From positions 4,669,501 to 4,733,500 of the forward strand of contig CATNEN010000029.1 in the NCBI GenBank assembly GCA_950097015.1: a stretch of 64,000 nucleotides of DNA. The letters run 5' to 3'. Position 1 is the first letter of the stretch. Each line of letters begins with the position of its first letter. Below are positions 52,725-64,000 of the stretch, in pieces. The notes below the pieces were generated by a model. The model saw nothing but the letters and a program-made list of their open reading frames with translations, had not been told where the DNA came from and searched no databases. A program made the position numbers and the translations under genes. This stretch comes from Macrostomum hystrix. Lineage: Eukaryota > Platyhelminthes > Macrostomidae.

Positions 52725-53425
52725 AGCATAGGCGAAAGCAGTGCATCCAGCAACACATCACTGACAGTAACAGCAGTGACAGCATCATCACTGACAGCCT
52801 CATCACTGAAAGCAACAGCACTGACAGCCTCATCACTGAAAGCAACAGCACTGACAGCCTCATCACTGAAAGCAACAGCACTGACAGCCTCATCACTGAA
52901 AGCAACAGCACTGACAGCCTCATCACTGAAAGCAACAGCACTGACAGCAGCATCACTGACAGCAACAGCACTGACAGCAGCATCACTGACAGCAACAGCA
53001 CTGACAGCAGCATCACTGACAGCAACAGCACTGACAGCATCATCACTGACAGCCTCATCACTGAAAGCAACAGCACTGACAGCCTCATCACTGAAAGCAA
53101 CAGCACTGACAGCCTCATCACTGAAAGCAACAGCACTGACAGCCTCATCACTGAAAGCAACAGCACTGACAGCCTCATCACTGAAAGCAACAGCACTGAC
53201 AGCCTCATCACTGAAAGCAACAGCACTGACAGCAGCATCACTGACAGCAACAGCACTGACAGCAGCATCACTGACAGCAACAGCACTGACAGCAGCATCA
53301 CTGACAGCAACAGCACTGACAGCAGCATCACTGACAGCAACAGCACTGACAGCAGCATCACTGACAGTAACAGCACTGACAGCAGCATCACTGACAGTAA
53401 CAGCACTGACAGTAACAGCAATAAA
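52725..53425. repeat. 30-bp minisatellite with block structure
   Basis: About 23 copies ending in cagcactgacag, in two variants: cctcatcactgaaagcaa and cagcatcactgacagcaa. Variants occur in blocks (5, 3, 6 and then 6 or more units) instead of being mixed. It starts 80 bp after the alpha-tubulin stop codon and may be in its 3' untranslated region. Frames on both strands are artefacts of the 30-bp period. Confidence 0.95.
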
Positions 53426-53505
53426 CATGAAGACAGTCCGGACAAACGGATATTGACAAGCAAGCAGAAACAGGTTTCACATGCGCTGTCATCAGCAGCA
53501 ATGGC

Positions 53506-57475
<3,970 letters not shown>

Positions 57476-58135
57476 TGTTTTTCAAAGAAGAAAATAAGTT
57501 TGGAATTGCTGTGAAGCCTCAGGCAGCAGATATGAATTCAGATAGATGGGTCAAAGAACTTTCACCACAGGAAGCAGCAGAATTTATCTTTCTGTCTTTT
57601 CGGCTTTCTGAATAATTCTGGTCTTCCATTGGGTGGAACAGACTGGATGAGTCAGAGTGTCTGGCGGTTCAAACCGAGTTTGCTTTCCTTCAGCCAGCCA
57701 GCCAGACAAAGAGAGAGTGGAATGTAAAGCCTCTGTGATGTATTACAGTTTGGTGCTAAAGCCGAAGGTCCGGCCCAGCATCTGACTCTCTCTCCCTCTC
57801 ACATTTTGGAGCCAGCCCTTCCTTGCTACGGAATGCTGGAAGGCACCTCCGCCCCTGTTGCTTACCGGACGCTTAGTCATCTGCGGGATGCAGTTTTTTT
57901 GTCGGCCATATTCGTGCCGAGATACAGTAAATCGGGTTTTTCCCCAAAGGTTGCCTCCCTCCTTCCTCGTATCCCATATCCGTTGTCCACAATGTGCCGT
58001 TGCCATCTCTCACTGTCTGGCTGTTTGGCCTTGTTCCTAATTAGCGTCGGACACTGCAGGAGGGATAAGAGGGAAAGCTTAGCAGCGAGCGATTCCTGAA
58101 GTCGCTTTTTTGTCCCATAATAATTACTTGTATAA
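57476..58135. other. Upstream region of alpha-tubulin
   Basis: It should contain the tubulin 5' untranslated region and promoter (minus strand). I cannot point to a TATA box. Short frames on both strands near 57743-58099 have no recognised domain. Confidence 0.35.
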
Positions 58136-58410
58136 TAATAATAATTGATTACACCTGCCCCAATCGGGCCAGATGAGCAGCCGACAGCACAGCCGCTAGC
58201 TATCGCGCGGCGCATCTGAAGGCTGCGTACGGCTGTTCAGTCCATGGACTGGGGGGACGCCACACCCACCTTCAATTATCCCAACTGAAGCAATGCAGAG
58301 TTAAGTGTCTTGCTAAAGGACACAAATTGTTTCAGTGGAGTCGGGAATCGAACCCCCGACCTTCAAGTCGTGAGTCCGACGCCCTAATTAGTAGGCTACA
58401 ACCTCATACT
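58136..58410 (-). mobile_element. SINE, family A, best-preserved copy
   Basis: On the minus strand: gtagcctactaattagggcg (A box region), gggttcgattcccgactcc (B box), tgtcctttagcaagacactt, gtccatggactgaacag, then ctggcccgattggggc and an (att)n tail at the low-coordinate end. The tcctttagcaagacact motif resembles a conserved central domain reported for several animal SINE groups (from memory). Confidence 0.85.
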
Positions 58411-59128
58411 AGGCTACAACCTCATAAATGTCTCATAAATTGTCCCATAAATGTCCATGGGCAAGCCATTATTAGGATACCTATCTGGGTTCTCACTTCA
58501 CTACTATTGAAGTACTGTATCACTAGCTCATGTCACCTGTGCTCATGTTAATCACATTAATATTAATGTATCTATTAAATAAAAACTTGCACAAAACTTG
58601 CACAACACAACAGTTTTATTTTTCTGGCTTAGTTTTGGTGCAACTAAACAAGTTTGTACATTGGCTAGGCTAAAGTAAATGTAAAATATTTGATGAAATA
58701 TATAAAATTCGCTAGCAAAGCTTTAGCACATTCTAACAGCAGTTTCGTGGCATTAAAATTACGCATAAAATACGTAGAGACATTATAATACGAGCGTACA
58801 GTCATCCGTTTACAAAAAAGCGACAATGAATAACTGTGTTTCAAGCTGCATCCAATGGTTAAAAATTATCGATGATTTGAACCTAATTGGCCATGTACAA
58901 AGCAACACTTTTTAGAACATGCCCTACATTGCTTCAATTTTATCATAGTAAAATTACAATCATAAAATCAAATAGTCATTCTGAAATTATGAGAAGCTGA
59001 TAGTCACAGCCAAAATAGTTATGTACACAAAACAATATGTTTTTCAAACTTCGAAACACAATGTGGATTGATAATTTATTCGTAGAAAACAGCTTAGACT
59101 TATAAACAGACACTTATGTTTACTCAGC
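58411..59128. other. AT-rich spacer
   Basis: Unique AT-rich sequence. Nothing is recognised. Confidence 0.4.
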
Positions 59129-59550
59129 GTGATCAACTTCAGGAAAATCCACTTGAGGGAGATGCACTTCAGGGGATCCACCTCAAGGATATCTACTTCA
59201 GGGAGATCTACTTCAGGGAGATCCACTTCGGGGATATCTACTTCAGGAAAATCCACTTCAGGGAGATCCACTTCAGGGAGATCCACTTCAGGAAGATCCA
59301 CTTCAGGGATATCCACTTCAGGGATATCCACTTCAGGGCGATCCACTTCAGGGAGATCCACTTCAGGAAGATCCACTTCAGGGATATCCACTTCAGGGAT
59401 ATCCACTTCAGGGAGATCCACTTCAGGAAGATCCACTTCAGGAAGATCCACTTCAGGGAGATCCACTTCAGGGATATCCACTTCAGGGATATCCACTTCA
59501 GCGAGATCCACTTCAGGGCGATCCATTTCAGGTAGATCCACCTTAGGGAT
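59129..59550. repeat. 15-bp minisatellite
   Basis: About 28 copies of ggagatccacttcag with ggatatccacttcag and ggaagatccacttca variants. Open frames on both strands, including a Pro-Glu-Val-Asp repeat on minus, follow from the 15-bp period. Confidence 0.96.
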
Positions 59551-59905
59551 TCCAAAGCATAAAATTCAAATTTGAATATGACAATTGATAATAAATCATC
59601 AGTTTGACATCAGCTGAAACTGCGATTCAAACATTATACAAATAAAAGTCTGTTAAAATCGGGTATAAAGTTTTACTGACACAATGCTTCTACACCAGGT
59701 GGATTGTGCTTACAGTAATACTGCGAAAAGCGGCTAATTTTGAATGGGCTGTGGGACGCCATTTGATTTTCTCTTTTAAAAACAGTTTTCAGAACTGCCT
59801 ACTTATAGCAGTTGTTCTTCAAGGAAAGTATGAATCGATTTTAACAGAATAAAATGCGTCGCAGCCTACTCAAATTAGGTAGCACAGTAGTCGAGCGGGG
59901 ATCAG
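59551..59905. other. Spacer
   Basis: Unique sequence downstream (minus sense) of the unrecognised terminal exon. No clear minus-strand polyadenylation signal was found. Confidence 0.35.
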
Positions 59906-60565
59906 CTAGGCCTCCTGCCCTGGTGCGCCGCCCTCCCTCAGCAGAGAGTTGGCCTCGCGCAGCAGGGTGTCGGCTTTTCTTAACATTCGCCTGCTCAGTT
60001 CGAGTCGAGCGTTCGGCCCGCCGCCGGCGCCGCTGGAGGAAACTGAGCAAGCCTCCGCTTCCTCCGCCTCATTCAGAAAGGGAGTCGCTTCTTCGGACTC
60101 TTCGCGCAGCGAGTTCGAACTCACGCCGTTCGCCGACACGGCCGGGCCGTAATTTGGTCGACAAGCGACAGTGGAGCTGTTCTGACGGAGCAGCAGCAGC
60201 GACGCCGGATGCTGCTGCGGATGCGGCGGCGGAAGCGGCGGGCACGGCGACTCTCGTCGAGACGAACCGGAGGCAGCTCCGGCGACTGGGTCGTAGAGAG
60301 CCCGGTAGCTGCCACCGCCAGCTTCGGAGACAACCGCGGAGGAGGCGGCCACAGCTGCGATAGATCCGGGCGGTAAAGTCCTGGAGCGAGTCAGGCGACT
60401 CTTCGAAGACGAGCCATGCTGAAGCTCCTCGTACTGGCTGTCGCGAGTGGCGCTTGACGCTCTGCCACCAGCTGCAACTGCGACATCGTCCTCAGGCACC
60501 TGGACGGTGCTGACGCAGAGGCAGGCGCCAAGGCAGCCAGGCGGCTGCTGCTTGCGGCGTCGCAG
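59906..60565 (-). CDS. Terminal exon of an unrecognised protein, possibly a receptor cytoplasmic tail (partial)
   Basis: I do not recognise it. On the minus strand a frame of about 219 residues runs from an acceptor (caacagag, plus 60566-60573) to TAG at 59906-59908. It lacks an initiating Met, so earlier exons are missing. It begins with a basic cluster (LRRRKQQ), then a short stretch with three Cys and hydrophobic residues, then Ser/Ala/Gly-rich low-complexity sequence with a Pro-rich patch, an acidic segment (EESEEATPFLNEAEEAEA), and a C-terminal basic amphipathic helix (RLELSRRMLRKADTLLREAN). The basic-plus-Cys start suggests a membrane-proximal region, which is inference. The 24-bp array lies directly upstream in the presumed intron. 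GC-rich composition opens other frames too, so coding is probable, not certain. Confidence 0.55.
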   Translation of the reverse strand: MRRRKQQPPGCLGACLCVSTVQVPEDDVAVAAGGRASSATRDSQYEELQHGSSSKSRLTRSRTLPPGSIAAVAASSAVVSEAGGGSYRALYDPVAGAASGSSRRESPCPPLPPPHPQQHPASLLLLRQNSSTVACRPNYGPAVSANGVSSNSLREESEEATPFLNEAEEAEACSVSSSGAGGGPNARLELSRRMLRKADTLLREANSLLREGGAPGQEA

Positions 60566-60629
60566 CTCTGTTGATTTTTATGGCGGGTTGGATCAGCGAA
60601 GGGCGGAGACTCAGTGTTTTATGGGTGAG

Positions 60630-61078
60630 GATGAAGCTTCTGAATGAGCGGAGGATGAAGCTTCTGAATGAGCGGAGGATGAAGCTTCTGAATGAGCGGA
60701 GGATGAAGCTTCTGAATGAGCGGAGGATGAAGCTTCTGAATGAGCGGAGGATGAAGCTTCTGAATGAGCGGAGGATGCAGCCTCTGAATGAGCGGAGGAT
60801 GCAGCCTCTGAATGAGCGGAGGATGAAGCTTCTGAATGAGCGGAGGATGAAGCTTCTGAATGAGCGGAGGATGCAGCCTCTGAATGAGCGGAGGATGAAG
60901 CTTCTGAATGAGCGGAGGATGAAGCTTCTGAATGAGCGGAGGATGCAGCCTCTGAATGAGCGGAGGATGAAGCTTCTGAATGAGCGGAGGATGCAGCCTC
61001 TGAATGAGCGGAGGATGAAGCTTCTGAATGAGCGGAGGATGCAGCCTCTGAATGAGCGGAGGATGAAGCATCTGAAAT
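60630..61078. repeat. 24-bp minisatellite
   Basis: About 19 copies of aatgagcggaggatgaagct plus tctg, with a gcagcctctg variant scattered through. All frames on both strands stay open because of the 24-bp period. Confidence 0.96.
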
Positions 61079-62100
61079 TCTCAGGGTATGAGGGTTCCAG
61101 GACAACTAGTAGTTTAGCTCTATTAGTAGTCCTTGCGAAGCTTCCGAATGTACTGCCGATGCTAAGGGACTGAGTGATATCTGAGAACATTGTGGAACTG
61201 TCGAGCGAACCCACAGTGCTTCGTCCATCAAGATGTGGGATAAAACTTGACGATGTGCAGGATTGAAGATCCCTCGTGTAGATTTTTGGGATGTGGGATT
61301 TGGGCCTCGGTTTAACAGGTGATCGTTTTCAAAATCGTCACTGTTATGAGCCCGTTTGATGATCTTTTTATAATCTGCTATAAGGGATCATTTCATATCT
61401 TCATGGATGGGTTAACCAAAAATCCGTATTTGATTATTCCTCATGAAAAGGCAAGCCGAATTTAATGCCTCCCTAGACTTCCTGAAATCATTCATTGCTG
61501 GATCTGGAATGCATCGTCGGCTTTTTCGCATCAGATTTTTTTAACAACCCTCCGGCCATTCAACTACGGTGGGGTTAGGAAGCAGAACCCGGTGGACCAT
61601 CATACCCCCATTGCTTTCACGCTGCTCCGGTAGGGAACAATAGCACACACACAGCCACAACAGCGTTACGCAATCCGGCCCTCGGGGTTGCCACCCGATC
61701 CCCTGCTCCTCTTCGTTCGCCATTCCCCAATCCCCGTGGTTTCCTTTGATCCCACGAAGCCGAGCCATGTGGAAGTGACGGAGTAGAGTGACATGGGCCG
61801 GTTGGGATCTAGCATAATGTTTTAACCTATGTTGGATAATTTCTCTGCATGATCGGTCTATTACCAATTTAGGGAAGTTTTTAACCTGTTCAAATTATGC
61901 ATCTACCCTAGAGACTTCGGGTTGGTGGGGCTGACAGATCTTTGAAAGTTTGATTGACAGTTTCTTGTCAGTGGGATGTCAGTTTAGAATAGCTCCCTTA
62001 GTTGGCGTGCAGGTGTGTATAAGTTCACGATTTCACTAAACTTTTGGAACTGTTCTAGGATGAAATAGTTTGGAAATGCCGTTTTTATTGGCAGGAAAAC
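61079..62100. other. Spacer with one unassigned conserved-looking stretch
   Basis: A 108-codon minus frame at 61541-61867 lies in GC-richer sequence (about 61545-61800) unlike its surroundings. It could be the end of an unidentified interspersed repeat, but I see no catalytic motif. The remainder is unique. Confidence 0.3.
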
Positions 62101-62975
62101 TTTAAATACGAATGGGATAGATCGAGGTTGGTATAGATTAGAGATGGGATGGATTCAGGATGGGATAGATCCAGGATGGAATAGATCGAGGATGGGAATA
62201 GATCGAGGTTGGGATAGATCGATGATGGGATAGATCTAGGATGGGATGGACCCAGGATGGGATAGATCGAGGATGGGAATAGATCGAGGTTGGGATAGAT
62301 CGACCATGGGATAGATCTAGGATGGGATAGATTAGGGATGGGATGGATCGATGATGGGAATAGATCGAGGTTGGGATAGATCGAGGATGGGATAGATCGA
62401 GGTTGGGAATAGATCAAGGTTGGGAATAGATCGAGGATGAGAATAGATCGAGGATGGGATAGATTAGGGATGTGATAGATCGAGCATGGGATAGATTAGG
62501 GATGGGATAGATCGAGGATGGGATGGATAGATTAGGGATGGGATAGATCGAGGATGGGAATAGATCAAGGTTGGGAATAGATCGAGGATGAGAATAGATC
62601 GAGGATGGGATAGATTAGGGATGTGATAGATCGAGGATGGGATAGATTTTGGATGGGATAGATCGAGCATGGGATAGATTAGGGATGGGATAGATCGGGG
62701 ATGGGATAGATCGGGGATGGGATAGATTAAGGATGGGATAGATCGGGGTTTGGATCAATCGAGGATGGGATAGATTTTGGATGGGATAGATCGAGCATGG
62801 GATAGATTCGGGATGGGATAGATCAGGGATGGGATAGATCAGGAATGGGATAGATCAGGGATGGGATAGATCAGGGGTGGGATAGATCAGGGATGGGATA
62901 GATTAGAGATGGGATAGATTGGGGGTGGGATAGATCGAGGATGGAATAGATTAGGGATGAGATAGATCGGGGAAT
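62101..62975. repeat. 15-16-bp minisatellite
   Basis: About 57 degenerate copies of gatgggatagatcgag and variants (ttaggg, tcaggg, tcgagg ends). More diverged than most arrays here. Confidence 0.95.
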
Positions 62976-64000
62976 ATACAAACGTAGGAGTTTTATTTCA
63001 CAGACTATTCAGTTTCGGAATTCGGAAAGCATGCAACATTTGATAAATTGCCTTGTCTTCAACAAAGCTAATTTCAGATTGGAGTGTCCTCAACCTAAAA
63101 TCCCAATCCAGGTCTTGACCTGTTCGGGTCACAAGCGAATCTGACAAGAAAGTAACAAGGAAACGATCCTTAGAGATTTAGCGAAAATACACAGAATTAA
63201 ATTCGTGATTGAAAGCAGCAGATTAAAGCTAAAAGGCAAAAAGGATTAACGATCGACTTAAAGCTAATCTAGTATATCCTAGCCGAGTTAATTAACCTAG
63301 CAAGCATTCCCTTGTTGTGGCACGGGACCGCGCGACCCCAAGAAGGTTCTCACAATGCCCAGTGACCCCGTAAATATGACCAATTAGCCTGATCACTTTT
63401 TTTGCCAATTATAATTCTCTCAGAGTTTCCAGCCCTGAAAAGTACAATCAGAAAGTGTCAATAGGCAAGGATCATGGATTGCAAAGCGGGTTCAGTTCTG
63501 TCAAAGCTTTTACTGTATTTGGGTGTGGCCAGGGCTGCATTATAGTTGGAGCGAAACACGATGACGAGAACCAGGTGTCCCAGTTTGAGTCCAGGTCGAT
63601 TATCAGTTGCTAGGGCATTGCGTCTGTCCCTTTTGACCGCCCTAGCCGCCCAGGTTACTCATGAGTGACGATCGTGACTGACAGCATGCGATAGTTATAA
63701 CAATTTCATAAAATAACTCTTAGCCTACGAAATCAGCTTTGTCACGTAATGATAGGAAATATTTTACCTTTGCCGCTTAAGGCTGGTGAGAGAGATAATT
63801 GACAACTCGAAATTTTGGATTCGGGCAGATGGGGAGTATTTTAATTAATCAGACCAAAAACCTACCCCAGCGTGTTTTGCTTCGGTTGCCAGGCGACCCA
63901 CCTCGACTGAAGAGGGACTCAAGCTCTCATTGGGCGAGTGAGGAAGACAAAACTGGGAAAAAACTGGTGGAAAGCAAGTTCCCCAGACATCCGTTTAGAG
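62976..64000. other. Unique sequence to window end
   Basis: No exon, RNA gene or mobile element is recognised in this last kilobase. Confidence 0.4.

Noticed and set aside
52606-53463. 285-, 257- and 246-codon frames of Ser/Ala/Val/Leu repeats
   Set aside because: Produced by the 30-bp period; both strands are open over the same array.
59044-59575. Pro-Glu-Val-Asp and similar repeat frames
   Set aside because: A consequence of the 15-bp minisatellite.
60492-61214. 240-, 200-, 164- and 150-codon frames over the 24-bp array
   Set aside because: Both strands and several phases are open; this is the array, not a gene.
61541-61867. 108-codon minus frame
   Set aside because: No catalytic or structural motif; more likely part of an unidentified repeat. 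Kept only as a spacer note.

Overview
The window is nuclear DNA from an animal. Its genes have short GT-AG introns, use the standard genetic code, and sit among tRNA-derived SINEs, a mariner copy, a BEL/Pao LTR retrotransposon and many minisatellites. One receptor subunit looks like the acetylcholine-gated chloride channel subunits described in flatworms and snails. Splice acceptors a few bases before two start codons would suit a spliced-leader organism. My best guess is a lophotrochozoan, possibly a free-living flatworm. This is inference; no database search was possible.

Layout. 0-9.5 kb: mostly minisatellites, with one cysteine-rich terminal exon on the minus strand (1264-1615). 9.7-11.5 kb: a two-exon aldose 1-epimerase (minus). 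12.5-14.6 kb: a three-exon melatonin-receptor-like GPCR (plus), flanked by inverted copies of one SINE family. 14.9-23.1 kb: gene-poor, with a small hAT-like MITE, a decayed 1.28-kb mariner and a 15-bp minisatellite. 23.1-29.9 kb: a complete BEL/Pao element with apparently identical LTRs and one 1864-residue Gag-Pol frame. 30.1-35.0 kb: the DNA-binding and ligand-binding exons of an NR3/ERR-like nuclear receptor, both introns partly filled by arrays. 35-43 kb: five long arrays and several SINEs. 44.0-51.4 kb: a three-exon Cys-loop receptor subunit of nicotinic type with an anion-type pore motif. 53.5-57.5 kb: a five-exon alpha-tubulin (minus) lacking Lys40. 59-64 kb: minisatellites plus a terminal exon of an unrecognised protein (59906-60565).

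The genes are unrelated and there is no operon. The dominant architecture is about two dozen tandem arrays covering roughly 18 kb (my estimate), mostly intronic or intergenic, usually with a private unit. Three distant arrays nevertheless share a core near TGGATTGCTAATCTA. Open reading frames running through arrays are treated as artefacts.
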